Origin: CAZWVI01 sp964637165
GTDB lineage: Bacteria; Planctomycetota; UBA1135
Direction: 5' to 3'
Length of the DNA stretch: 64,000 nt
Assembly: GCA_964637165.1 (NCBI GenBank)
Contig: CAZWVI010000012.1
Coordinates: forward strand, 15,281-79,280
The notes below the pieces were generated by a model. It was not told where the DNA came from and searched no databases. It saw only the letters and a program-made list of their open reading frames with translations. Both the position numbers and the translations under genes were made by a program. Shown here piece by piece: positions 40,953-50,205 of this stretch; the stretch's first letter is position 1, and every line of letters starts with the position of its first letter.

Positions 40953-41867
40953 ATGAATAATCACGCCGCGCGCGCGCAAAAGGTCAAACTCCTGATTACT
41001 GGGGCAAGTGGAGTGCTAGGTTTGGGCCTAGCTGAGGCCTTTCAGGTTGGTGGTGTAAGTGATTTTGCGATTGTGGTGGCCGGTCGCCAGCAAGTTAGTT
41101 GTTGGGAAGGCTTGGCCGATTTTCGTCAAGTTGATTTGCTGAAGCCAAATGCGCTGATTAGCTTAGTCGATGAAATTAATCCGCAAATATTAATTCACGC
41201 CGCCGCGATTAGCAGTTTGATAGATTGCCGAATAGATCCTGAAAGAGCACTGCAAATTAATGCTAATTGTTTGTCTGGACTTGAGCGTTTCCCAGATTTG
41301 ACGGTAATTGGAATATCCAGCGATCAAGTTTTTAACGGCCAAGAAATTAATTACTCCGAAGATGCGATTCCTTCCCCAGTCCACTTTTATGGAGAAACTA
41401 AAGTGGCCATGGAGCAGTTAGTAAAAACGATGGGTGGGGTGGTGGTGCGCTTGCCGTTGTTGCTCGGCGCCGCCGCTCAATCAGGCAAAGCAGGTGCTGA
41501 CTTTGAATTGATAAGAAAATTGCAAGCCGGCGAAAATGTAAATTTGTTTTGTGACGAATTCAGAACTCCACTTAGTTCCCGCGCTGCCGGCGCAGTATTA
41601 GTCGATTTGTTGAGTCTGCTTGTCACTGAAAAAAAACTCGCTGGTGTTTTTCATTTTGCCGGCGCCGAATGTGTGAGCCGTTTTGAGTTAGGCAAGGCGA
41701 TTTGTGAATATCATCATTTAGACCAGTCACTATTGCAGTCGAGCTACCTGAGTGAATTCTCAAAAACTCCACGTCCGCCACGGCTGTCTTTGAAATGTGA
41801 GCGCGCACAGAATGTATTGAGCTGGAGGCCGCCGAATCTGCGACAATGCCTCGACCCGAAAGGCTAA
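40953..41867 (+). CDS. RmlD-like NAD(P)-dependent sugar-nucleotide reductase/epimerase
   Basis: 304 residues. N-terminal Rossmann motif LLITGASGVLGLGLAEAF, ILIHAAAISSLIDCRIDPERALQINA, SSDQVFNGQEINYSE and catalytic Y-x-x-x-K in FYGETK are those of extended SDR proteins of the RmlD (dTDP-4-dehydrorhamnose reductase) type. There are no other rhamnose genes nearby, so the substrate is uncertain; it could serve a surface polysaccharide or be an unrelated SDR. valS follows after 5 bases. Confidence 0.82.
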   Translation: MNNHAARAQKVKLLITGASGVLGLGLAEAFQVGGVSDFAIVVAGRQQVSCWEGLADFRQVDLLKPNALISLVDEINPQILIHAAAISSLIDCRIDPERALQINANCLSGLERFPDLTVIGISSDQVFNGQEINYSEDAIPSPVHFYGETKVAMEQLVKTMGGVVVRLPLLLGAAAQSGKAGADFELIRKLQAGENVNLFCDEFRTPLSSRAAGAVLVDLLSLLVTEKKLAGVFHFAGAECVSRFELGKAICEYHHLDQSLLQSSYLSEFSKTPRPPRLSLKCERAQNVLSWRPPNLRQCLDPKG

Positions 41868-41872
41868 AACCC

Positions 41873-44587
41873 ATGACCGAGAATCAGAGCAGCGAATTGT
41901 CTACGCGCTACGCGCCTAGTGAAATTGAACAGGACATCTATCAACAGTGGTTAGATAGTGGCTTGATGGCCCCTCCCGCTGAAGACAGCGGCCGCGAAAC
42001 CTTTACCATCATGATTCCGCCGCCCAATGTGACCGGCGTTTTGCACATGGGGCATGCGTTGAATAACACCATGCAAGACATTGTGGCGCGGCACCGGCGG
42101 ATGCTTGGCTATGACACTTTGTGGTTGCCGGGAACTGATCACGCCGGCATTGCCACTCAGGCGGTTGTGGAGAAAAAACTTCTCACTGAAGATGGCCAAA
42201 CCCGTGAGGAAATTGGCCGCGAAGCTTTTCTCAATAAAATTTGGGATTGGAAGGAGCACCACGGCAACACCATCTTGTCGCAGCTGAAGCGACTTGGCGC
42301 CTCGTGTGATTGGTCCCGAACAAAGTTCACCCTCGACCCAGAAATGTCTCTGGCGGTGCGCGAAAGTTTTGTGAAGTTGTGGGAAAAGGGCTTGGTTTAT
42401 CGTGGTTCGCGTTTGGTTAACTGGGATTGCAAATTGCAAACCGCGGTCTCGGATGACGAGATCGAATACCAACAGCAAAAAGGCCATATGTGGTTTTTGA
42501 GATACCCAGTTAAAGATTCAGATGAATTTGTAACTGTCGGTACCACTCGTCCTGAGACCATGCTCGGCGATACTGGAGTTGCCGTTCACCCGGACGATTC
42601 GCGCTACGCTCATTTAATTGGAAAAACTTTATTGTTGCCAATTCTTGATCGTGAAATTCCGATTGTTGCCAACCAAAGTGTTGAGCCCGAATTGGGCACC
42701 GGTGCGGTCAAGGTAACGCCTGGCCATGATCCAGCTGACTACGAGCGTGGTGCGCGCCACAACTTGCCGATTATTAATATTCTCGACAAGCAAGGTTGCA
42801 TCAATGATGAGGGCGGACCTTTTGCTGGACTGCATAAGGATGAAGCGCGCAAGCAAATTGTCGCGTGGTTTGAAGAAAACCAATTGCTCGAAAAGATTGA
42901 GGACTTGGTGCATAACGTATCGATTTCAGATCGCTCAAAAACTCCGGTCGAGCCATTAGTTTCTGAGCAGTGGTTTGTAAAGATGGAGCCACTCGCCAAA
43001 CCGGCGATTGCGGCGGTAAAGAACGGCTCCTTAAACTTTAAGCCTGAACGATGGAGTAAGGTTTATTTGGACTGGTTGGAGAATGTGCGCGATTGGTGTA
43101 TTTCGCGGCAGTTGTGGTGGGGGCATCGGATACCGGTTTGGTATGACGAAGATGGCGTAGCGGTGGCCTCGGTGCGCGAACTAAAAATTGGTGAAGCCCA
43201 TCCGCAAACTGGCAAAGCAATTGTTCGTCAAGACCCAGATGTCTTAGACACTTGGGCGTCTTCATGGCTGTGGCCGTTTGCCACCTTGGGTTGGCCGGCC
43301 AAGGGCGTAGATTTGCAGCGCTTTTACCCAACTCAGTTTTTGTCGACCGCCCGTGACATCATTTATCTATGGGTCGCGCGCATGGTCATGGCTGGTTACG
43401 AGTTCATGGATGATTTGCCAGAAGGCCAGCGTTGTCCATTTAAAACTTGTTACATCCATGCGACTGTTTTGGACGGCAAAGGCCGCCGCATGTCGAAGTC
43501 GGCGGGTAACGGTATTGACCCGGTGGAGATGATTGAAAAGTATGGTGCCGATGCGGTGCGTTACTCGTTGATGATTCTTACTCGTGAAGGTCAAGATGTT
43601 AAGTTGGCAGAGAACCGTTTCGAATTAGGGCAACGCTTCTGTAATAAAATTTGGAATGCTGCGCGTTTTGCATTGAGCCACCTAGACGGTGATATCGCTG
43701 ATACCGGCGGTGACTGTTTAGAAGATCGTTGGTTGTCTTCGCGCTTGGCCGCCGTTTGTGAAGAGGTCAGCGGGGCTTTGGACAATTATGATTTCCACGA
43801 TGCCGCTCAAGCACTTTACCGATTCACTTGGGACGACTTTTGTGATTGGTATTTAGAAGCGGCCAAGCGCCGTTTGCGCGCCGCAGAAGGTGCCGCTAGC
43901 GATAGCCCCGAAGCCTTGGCCGCCGCTCAAGTGCGGCGCACTTTGGGTGATACCTTGTCGACTCTGTTGCGCTTGTTGCACCCCTTTACTCCCTACTTAA
44001 GTGAGGCTTTTTGGTCGCAATTGCCAAGTTGTTTCAAGCCAGAGCCAATACGTGATAGCGAACTACTTATGGCCGCTTCATGGCCGCTAGCGAAAAGCCG
44101 CGACCTTGCCGCTGAATCGGAATTTAAGGCCATTCAGGGTGCAGTGCGTGCGGTTCGCAACGTGCGCGCATTACTGGAAATATCCCATGCGGACCGACCT
44201 GTAATTAGTTTTTTAGCGAGCAGTTCGGCTAGTGAAGAACTGTTTAATAATGAAGCTGAATTAACTTGCTTCTTCGGGAAAGTAAGCGAACTGCAAGTTT
44301 TAGCAGTTGGCGCAACTCGTCCTGCCAATAGTGGCACCGATGTGTTTGAGGGCGGTTCTATCTTTGTGCCGTTTACTGCTGATACTGACCCAGCTAAATT
44401 AAAAAGTACCTTGGAGAAAAAACTTGAGCACTTGCAAAAGGGATTGAAGGGAATTGAAAACAAGTTAGCTAATAATCGTTTCGTTCAAAACGCCGATCCC
44501 GAAGTGGTTGAGTCGGAACGAGAACGCAGGGTTGAACTAAAGCGTGAAGCAAAAACTCTCACTGAGAATTTGCAAGCCTTGAGTTAA
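41873..44587 (+). CDS. valS: Valyl-tRNA synthetase
   Basis: 904 residues from the ATG at 41873 (an upstream in-frame ATG at 41846 overlaps the reductase gene). Class I synthetase: HMGHA at 58-62 (HIGH motif) in PPPNVTGVLHMGHALNN, editing (CP1) domain with GTTRPETMLGDT, KMSKS-like motif RRMSKSAGNG, anticodon-binding domain, and a C-terminal coiled coil (LEKKLEHLQKGLKGIENKLAN) typical of bacterial ValRS. Complete. Confidence 0.98.
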   Translation: MTENQSSELSTRYAPSEIEQDIYQQWLDSGLMAPPAEDSGRETFTIMIPPPNVTGVLHMGHALNNTMQDIVARHRRMLGYDTLWLPGTDHAGIATQAVVEKKLLTEDGQTREEIGREAFLNKIWDWKEHHGNTILSQLKRLGASCDWSRTKFTLDPEMSLAVRESFVKLWEKGLVYRGSRLVNWDCKLQTAVSDDEIEYQQQKGHMWFLRYPVKDSDEFVTVGTTRPETMLGDTGVAVHPDDSRYAHLIGKTLLLPILDREIPIVANQSVEPELGTGAVKVTPGHDPADYERGARHNLPIINILDKQGCINDEGGPFAGLHKDEARKQIVAWFEENQLLEKIEDLVHNVSISDRSKTPVEPLVSEQWFVKMEPLAKPAIAAVKNGSLNFKPERWSKVYLDWLENVRDWCISRQLWWGHRIPVWYDEDGVAVASVRELKIGEAHPQTGKAIVRQDPDVLDTWASSWLWPFATLGWPAKGVDLQRFYPTQFLSTARDIIYLWVARMVMAGYEFMDDLPEGQRCPFKTCYIHATVLDGKGRRMSKSAGNGIDPVEMIEKYGADAVRYSLMILTREGQDVKLAENRFELGQRFCNKIWNAARFALSHLDGDIADTGGDCLEDRWLSSRLAAVCEEVSGALDNYDFHDAAQALYRFTWDDFCDWYLEAAKRRLRAAEGAASDSPEALAAAQVRRTLGDTLSTLLRLLHPFTPYLSEAFWSQLPSCFKPEPIRDSELLMAASWPLAKSRDLAAESEFKAIQGAVRAVRNVRALLEISHADRPVISFLASSSASEELFNNEAELTCFFGKVSELQVLAVGATRPANSGTDVFEGGSIFVPFTADTDPAKLKSTLEKKLEHLQKGLKGIENKLANNRFVQNADPEVVESERERRVELKREAKTLTENLQALS

Positions 44588-44588
44588 T

Positions 44589-45179
44589 TTACTTTGGATC
44601 AATAACGCCGCCGAGCTTCCATTCACTGCCAATGATGATTTTGTTTACTGCGGAATTGTTGCGCATCGTGCGCAGTAGTGAATTGTTTAATTCTAGTCTT
44701 AAGCGGCGGCCATCAATTTCGATTAAGGCGCTCGGTGGTAGATCTAAGAATGCTCCAACTTTTTCACCGTTTGTTACGTAGATGTCAAAGTAATGCTGCT
44801 GGTGCATGATTAGGCCAATTAATTTGTTTTCTTCTAATCCCCACCAAACCAACATCCCCTCATCATGTTGTTCCGAACTAAGTGCTTTCAATTTGTGAGC
44901 TTGGCTTATGGCCACGCCAACTTCAGCACGCAAATCCTGGCGGGCAATCAACCAGGCATCCATGGTCGCGCCATAACTTTGTTTCAAGTCCTCCGACAAG
45001 CATCGATATTCTGCATCGGCTTGGTCGCAGGCAAGCGCAGCGAAAAAACATTTGCCCGCTTCAATTGGAGTGTCAAAGTTCGGTCGCAAGTTGCGAGCGA
45101 TTGCTTCGGGAGGACAACTAGCACAACTTGGCAGCAGGCAAATTGTCAACAGCGAAAGGGCGGTAATGAAGGTGCGCAC
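44589..45179 (-). CDS. Unknown lipoprotein
   Basis: 196 residues from GTG 45179 with lipobox LLPSC (Cys19). The N-terminal half (about 35-110) is helical with FDTPIEAGKCFFAALACDQADAEYRCLS, resembling NTF2-like or small helical domains; the C-terminal half is beta-rich. Six or more Cys suggest disulfides. No family recognised. Convergent with valS. The start codon is inside an inverted repeat (45176-45195). Confidence 0.6.
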   Translation of the reverse strand: MRTFITALSLLTICLLPSCASCPPEAIARNLRPNFDTPIEAGKCFFAALACDQADAEYRCLSEDLKQSYGATMDAWLIARQDLRAEVGVAISQAHKLKALSSEQHDEGMLVWWGLEENKLIGLIMHQQHYFDIYVTNGEKVGAFLDLPPSALIEIDGRRLRLELNNSLLRTMRNNSAVNKIIIGSEWKLGGVIDPK

Positions 45180-45195
45180 ACTTCGTATAGTGTGC
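45176..45195. promoter_or_regulatory. Inverted repeat over the start of the lipoprotein gene
   Basis: GCACACT (45176-45182) and AGTGTGC (45189-45195) are perfect inverted arms with a six-base centre. The left arm contains the GTG start codon (45177-45179) of the minus-strand gene; the site also lies 56 bases upstream of the plus-strand operon at 45251. Possible shared operator or RNA hairpin. Confidence 0.4.
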
Positions 45196-45250
45196 TTTCG
45201 CCAGCTTCAGGGCAACTACTCTCTACTCATCAAGGTCACATGCCGATCAA

Positions 45251-46324
45251 ATGACCGAAATACTGCAAAGTTCACACCGAAACCGGCGGCCGCTTTTGAA
45301 AAGCGTGGCAGCGGTCGGGTTGCTTATTTTCGGCCTAGGTTGCGCCAAATCTGCACCCCGAGAATTCACCTTCGCAATTACCCAAGTTGATTTAGGGGAA
45401 ATCGTCGCCGGTGAATGTGTTGAGTTGCGATTCCCTTTTGTTGTTGGCCAGCAAGACTGCGTAATCACCCAACTAACACCCAGTTGCGGCTGCCTTAATC
45501 CGCGGATTGAACTGATTCCCGGACAGCCCAGCGATGTCGGGGCCACTTTGGCGGCCTCCTCAGCCGGTGAAATTGTGGTGGACTTCAACACCGCCTCATT
45601 TTTTGGACCAAAGATTGTTCACTTGGAGGTAAAGGGGAGCGGGCCAGGCTTGCCGATTCAATTGACGGTAAGTGCTGATTTGAAGCCATATTTTCTTATT
45701 CAACCTCAACAAATCCGCTTTGGGCCTATCGATCCGCGCCGCCCACATTCCAAAAGTTTGATAGTGAGTGCAACTACTCCTTTCAAAATAGAGCGGGTTA
45801 TGGGCTTGGCGGAGGGCTGTGAATTGTCGGGACTAGACTCCCAAACTTCTCAGCTGAGCCATAAATTGGAATTGACGATTCCTGCTGGGAGTGTTGCACA
45901 GCGGCAAGCAATGTTTCTTAAGTTCTTTGCTGACAATGGCTTGCAGTTTATCGTTCCAGTCAGCTGGGAGCTTGGTGGCGACCTCTGGGTGCGCCCTGAT
46001 CGCCTGCTTCCCTTGGGCCCACTAACGGCTGGTGTACCAGTTCAGGCGACAATTGACCTAGGTGCTAGCCGCGGTCGTTTGGCTACTCCAAAATGGCGCT
46101 TTGAGGGCATTTCCGGAGTCACCGCCGATTGTCTAACCTTAGAGGAACCAAACACTTATCGCCTCCGTCTTAGCCTTTCGGGTGATTTCCCCGTCGGGCC
46201 ACTTCAAGGTGATGTAGTGTTGGAAATCGCTCACGAAATCGACGGCCAAATTGAAACTCGCGATTGGCCGGTAAAGCTAGTCGGTCTTGTTCGCCCAGCT
46301 CCAAATTCTTCCCCCAAAAGATGA
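45251..46324 (+). CDS. DUF1573-type lipoprotein 1
   Basis: 357 residues; signal with lipobox GLGC (about residue 31). The first mature domain resembles DUF1573: VDLGEIVAGECVELRFPF then LTPSCGCLNP, the conserved S-C-G-C motif. A second beta-rich part (about 150-340) is unrecognised. DUF1573 domains are immunoglobulin-like and exported; their role is unknown. It is first of three paralogues in tandem, leading the operon that encodes pilus/secretion ATPases. ATGA overlap with the next gene. Confidence 0.82.
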   Translation: MTEILQSSHRNRRPLLKSVAAVGLLIFGLGCAKSAPREFTFAITQVDLGEIVAGECVELRFPFVVGQQDCVITQLTPSCGCLNPRIELIPGQPSDVGATLAASSAGEIVVDFNTASFFGPKIVHLEVKGSGPGLPIQLTVSADLKPYFLIQPQQIRFGPIDPRRPHSKSLIVSATTPFKIERVMGLAEGCELSGLDSQTSQLSHKLELTIPAGSVAQRQAMFLKFFADNGLQFIVPVSWELGGDLWVRPDRLLPLGPLTAGVPVQATIDLGASRGRLATPKWRFEGISGVTADCLTLEEPNTYRLRLSLSGDFPVGPLQGDVVLEIAHEIDGQIETRDWPVKLVGLVRPAPNSSPKR

Positions 46325-47430
46325 AAACCACCCCAAAATTGCTCCCAATGATTCTGCTACTTGCCGCTTGCGGACAAGATGAGCAAGAGTCAGTACTGTC
46401 CAACTTTGACCCTGCCCATCCGCAGGCCTCCCTGGACGCAATGAATTCCGGTAGCACTGACGCTACTTTAAACTTTAGTAAGGAACTTGAAAATCTGGGC
46501 GACATTTTTCAAAATCAAGAAATCGAATTAGAGTTCCCATTTGTCGTTGAAGGCACCAAGCCGGTGGTCGTGACTGGCATTGATTCTTCTTGCGGCTGCA
46601 CTGACGCAGAAATTGAAATTGATGGTAAGCCGTACATATTAAAAGATAAAATTCCTGCCGGCACAAAAGGTGTGGTGCGCGGCTTGTTTAAGTCGGCACA
46701 ATATTCAAACGAGAAGGCTTCCAAGATTACCATTCGCGGAAATGGCACGCAGATGCCAAAAATTCTTCAAGTCGAAGCTTTCATTCATCCAATTTTTGAA
46801 ATGAGCCCCAAGGAGGCGCGCTTTGGTGATTTGCCGAGCTTGGTTTTCGCTAAGGAAAACCCATCTATCGAACTAGCGGTAGTTGCCGCAAAAGAATTTG
46901 AAATCATTCGTTGGCTGAAAATGCCGGATGGAATTACAGTTGAAGATACTGGCCGCAAAGAAATGCACACTGACGGTGTACGCCAACTTAGGTGGTTTAA
47001 AGTTTCATTGGGCTCGGCAATTGGCACTGGGCATGTTTATCAAAGCGCAATCGCTGAAACTAGTCTCGAACGTAACCTAGAGTTCGTAGTTCAAGTGAAT
47101 GTGTTTGGGCCGGTCCGTTATGAACCGGATCAGCGAATTACTTTTGGTCTAATGGATTTTGGCCAAAGCCGCAGTCGCCGCATCAATGTGCGAACTGCTC
47201 TCCCCAAACTAGAACTTAAAAAGCCTAAGCTTGAAATAATTGGCCCTGATTTGTTTACCCCAGAGTTGGTAGTCAAAGAAGATGGTAGTTTTTTCGTGTT
47301 TAGGGTGCATGTTGGCGCAGATGCCCCAATTGGACATCACAATGCAGTGCTACGCTGCACTTGGGATAAAGAGTCTGGTCTAGAAACTAAAGAATGGAAT
47401 GTTAAAGCGATTGTTCGCGAGCGTAAATAA
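46321..47430 (+). CDS. DUF1573-type lipoprotein 2
   Basis: 369 residues from the ATG at 46321 with lipobox LLAAC. LENLGDIFQNQEIELEFPFVV and SSCGCTDAEIEIDG place it in the DUF1573 family, followed by about 200 residues related to the third copy (QVEAFIHPIFEMSPKEARFGD compared with AQVQPVFGVTPHMARFAG). It overlaps gene 1 by 4 bases and is one base from gene 3. The three arose by tandem duplication and have diverged strongly. Probably periplasmic-facing lipoproteins. Confidence 0.82.
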   Translation: MKTTPKLLPMILLLAACGQDEQESVLSNFDPAHPQASLDAMNSGSTDATLNFSKELENLGDIFQNQEIELEFPFVVEGTKPVVVTGIDSSCGCTDAEIEIDGKPYILKDKIPAGTKGVVRGLFKSAQYSNEKASKITIRGNGTQMPKILQVEAFIHPIFEMSPKEARFGDLPSLVFAKENPSIELAVVAAKEFEIIRWLKMPDGITVEDTGRKEMHTDGVRQLRWFKVSLGSAIGTGHVYQSAIAETSLERNLEFVVQVNVFGPVRYEPDQRITFGLMDFGQSRSRRINVRTALPKLELKKPKLEIIGPDLFTPELVVKEDGSFFVFRVHVGADAPIGHHNAVLRCTWDKESGLETKEWNVKAIVRERK

Positions 47431-47431
47431 G

Positions 47432-48550
47432 ATGAAATCACTTCTCACCATTAGCTGTTTGTTAGCACTATGTGCCTGCTCACAAAAAGATAATTCAAAT
47501 CCACCGGTTAGCAATGGCGAAACTGCGGACCGCGGTGCTCAAGCACCGGTAATTAAGATGTCTGAAGGCCACTCAAGTAGTAGCTTTAATCCATCTATTA
47601 AATCAATCGAATTGGGTAGCGTCTATCAGCATAATCAATTCCCACTTGAATTCCCTTTCACTATCGATGGTGAAGATGGAATTGTTATTGACCGTTTAAC
47701 TACTTCATGTGGCTGCACCGATGCACGCCTTGAAGTTGAAGGTCAAGCATGGGAATTCGGAGTAGAAATACCTGGCGGCAGTAAGGGTATCGTGCATGCA
47801 ATTTTTGATTCGAAAGATTACAACGGCACTAAAACATCGTCGATTACCGTCGATGGTAATTCACCGTCCTTGCCGACAAGATTGAATTTGGCGGCGCAGG
47901 TGCAACCGGTGTTTGGGGTGACTCCACACATGGCGCGCTTTGCAGGAATCTTGGCTGGTGAATTGCGGCGTAATCCAAATCCAAAACGCACTCTTGAAGT
48001 GCTGGGGTCGCAACCATGGGAAATTACTGAATGGCTTGATTTGCCTGATTGGGTGACGATTCGCGATAGTGGCGAAAAAACTGTTGCCGAGGACGGGATT
48101 GGTGAAGTCCATCAATTAATAGTGTCGCTCGACCCCGACATCGCCGAAGGTCGACATAGCGCGCTAGCAGTTGCGCAAACGGACATCGGCCATAAATTGA
48201 CCTTTCAAGTCTACGCCGAGCTGTATGGCAAAGTGCGCTACTTTCCAGATCGCCTAGTCGGTTTTAACCTAGTTGAAAAAGGTGATGACCCAGAGCGCCG
48301 TCTGCAAATTAATGCTTCGGTGGATTGGTTGAATTTGCCAATGCCTGCTGTGACTTATGAGGGTTCTGAGGTGTTTGATGTAATCCTCGATGAAAAGACT
48401 GCCGAAAAGGAGTTTGTGGTGATAGTCCAAGTTAAGGCTGATGCCGAAATTGGCCGCCATGCGGGTAAGGTTTTAGTGACCTGGCCCGATGACGCGGATA
48501 TTCCAAACCGCGAATTCCCCATTTCTGTTTTGATTAGAGAACCCCGTTGA
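47432..48550 (+). CDS. DUF1573-type lipoprotein 3
   Basis: 372 residues from the ATG at 47432 with lipobox LCACS. The DUF1573 part has IELGSVYQHNQFPLEFPF and TSCGCTDARLEVEG. The C-terminal half is similar in layout to copy 2. Its stop overlaps the TTG start of the first PilB/GspE gene (TTGA), so the DUF1573 trio and the motor genes are translationally coupled. That suggests the trio belongs to the envelope machine, for example as assembly factors, but this is inference. Confidence 0.82.
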   Translation: MKSLLTISCLLALCACSQKDNSNPPVSNGETADRGAQAPVIKMSEGHSSSSFNPSIKSIELGSVYQHNQFPLEFPFTIDGEDGIVIDRLTTSCGCTDARLEVEGQAWEFGVEIPGGSKGIVHAIFDSKDYNGTKTSSITVDGNSPSLPTRLNLAAQVQPVFGVTPHMARFAGILAGELRRNPNPKRTLEVLGSQPWEITEWLDLPDWVTIRDSGEKTVAEDGIGEVHQLIVSLDPDIAEGRHSALAVAQTDIGHKLTFQVYAELYGKVRYFPDRLVGFNLVEKGDDPERRLQINASVDWLNLPMPAVTYEGSEVFDVILDEKTAEKEFVVIVQVKADAEIGRHAGKVLVTWPDDADIPNREFPISVLIREPR

Positions 48551-50205
48551 GAAAAAGTCTAGGCGACCTCCTGCTTGCGCAGGGAGCGATTAACGAAGAT
48601 CAGTTGCGTGCTGCTCTAGCGCAGCAACAGAACCGCTCATTGCCACTTGGCGAGCTGTTAATCGAACAGGGCGCTACCGATGGCGAAACCGTGGCCCGTG
48701 CTTTAGCACGTCAGTCGCGGCTACCTTTTGTGAATATTGCTGGAAAAGTTCCCCCAGCACGAATTACCGACCGCTTAGATTCAAATGTTGCATGGGAGCA
48801 TGAATGTCTTCCAGTTGCAGAAAAGGATGGCGGCTTAGTCGTTGCAGTTTGCGATCCCGGCAAGGTAGTAATTGTTGATACCCTCAACTTTATATTGGAC
48901 TGTGAAGTCAGTTTGGCCATGTGTGCGCCCGAGGCATTGCGCGCAGCGATTGCAAAAGTTTACGGAGAAAAAGATAGCGGCAAAAAGAGCGTTGAATCGT
49001 CAAGTCAAGATGATAGTGATGAAGCGCCAATTGTTCGTTTGGTAAATAAATTGTTTGACCAAGCAGCACGCGCCCGAGCTTCTGATATTCATATCGAACC
49101 TTTCGCAACTAAGACGCGAATTCGTTATCGCATTGATGGAACCTTGGAGATTGCCGAAGAACATCCGCTAGATTTGCATGCTCCTTTAATGAGTCACATT
49201 AAAGTTTCCGCGGGCTTGGACATTGCCGAAAAACGCAAGCCTCAAGATGGCCGCATTGAGCACATTGCCGCCGGCCGTTCACTTGACGTACGTACTTCAA
49301 TTCTTCCAACTAACCACGGCGAAAGTTGTGTTATGCGTTTGTTGGACCGCGAGGCCAATCTGTTAAGTTTGTCTGATCTCGGAATGGGGGCAGAATCCTT
49401 GGCTTGGTTCTCGGAAGTAATTAAGCGCCCCAACGGTATCTTTTTGGTGACTGGCCCGACTGGTTCAGGAAAAACCACCACTCTTTACGCCGCTTTACAA
49501 ACTTTAAATAGTTCCGACCGCAAGATTCTTACCATTGAAGACCCGGTTGAATATCGCATCAAGGGAATTAACCAAGTTCAAGTTCATCCGCAAATCGGGC
49601 TGACCTTTGCACGAGCTTTACGGGCTTTCTTGCGCCAAGCACCAAACGTGGTTTTGGTTGGTGAGATCCGCGACCGTGAAACTGCTGAAGTTGCAATTCA
49701 GGCTTCGCTGACTGGGCACTTAGTGTTTTCAACAGTTCACACTAACGATGCACCCTCGGCCGTCACCCGACTGCTTGACATGGGAGTGCCACCATATTTG
49801 ATAGCGACTTCTTTGCAAGGGGTCTTAGCGCAAAGATTGGTGCGTAGAGTTTGCTCTAAGTGTGGCGTTGAAGAAAACGCCACGGCTCTTGAGCAAAAGG
49901 TTTTAGGCGTTCCCGCCGAACAGAAATTATTGCAACCACGCGGATGTCCAGCTTGTAAACGTTCGGGCTATAGTGGCCGTCAAGGCGTTTTCGAATGGCT
50001 TGACATGAACGAGGGTTTACGCGACTTGCTGTTCCAGGGGGTTGCGCCAAATAAATTTTCCAAGCACGCGATGGAAGTAGGAGCTTGGACCCCAATGGCT
50101 GCCGATGCCAAGTCCAAGGTTCTTGACGGCACCACTAACTTAAATGAAATGTTGCGCGTAACCGGAATTGCCGAAGCCAGCAATGTCCAAAATAAAGATG
50201 ACTGA
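48547..50205 (+). CDS. GspE/PilB family assembly ATPase 1
   Basis: 552 residues from TTG 48547. The N-terminal MshEN-type domain (LGDLLLAQGAINEDQLRAAL, about 1-150) is followed by the secretion ATPase core: Walker A GPTGSGKTTTLYAAL, Walker B RQAPNVVLVGEIRDRETAE, His box TGHLVFSTVHTNDA. The zinc-binding tetracysteine is CSKC...GCPACKRSGYSGR. It powers extension of type IV pili or type II pseudopili at the inner membrane. It is followed by pilT, a second PilB-like gene and pilC. Confidence 0.93.
   Translation: MRKSLGDLLLAQGAINEDQLRAALAQQQNRSLPLGELLIEQGATDGETVARALARQSRLPFVNIAGKVPPARITDRLDSNVAWEHECLPVAEKDGGLVVAVCDPGKVVIVDTLNFILDCEVSLAMCAPEALRAAIAKVYGEKDSGKKSVESSSQDDSDEAPIVRLVNKLFDQAARARASDIHIEPFATKTRIRYRIDGTLEIAEEHPLDLHAPLMSHIKVSAGLDIAEKRKPQDGRIEHIAAGRSLDVRTSILPTNHGESCVMRLLDREANLLSLSDLGMGAESLAWFSEVIKRPNGIFLVTGPTGSGKTTTLYAALQTLNSSDRKILTIEDPVEYRIKGINQVQVHPQIGLTFARALRAFLRQAPNVVLVGEIRDRETAEVAIQASLTGHLVFSTVHTNDAPSAVTRLLDMGVPPYLIATSLQGVLAQRLVRRVCSKCGVEENATALEQKVLGVPAEQKLLQPRGCPACKRSGYSGRQGVFEWLDMNEGLRDLLFQGVAPNKFSKHAMEVGAWTPMAADAKSKVLDGTTNLNEMLRVTGIAEASNVQNKDD

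Noticed and set aside
41951..42487. 178-residue minus-strand open frame inside valS
   Set aside because: Antisense shadow of the HIGH and editing regions of ValRS.
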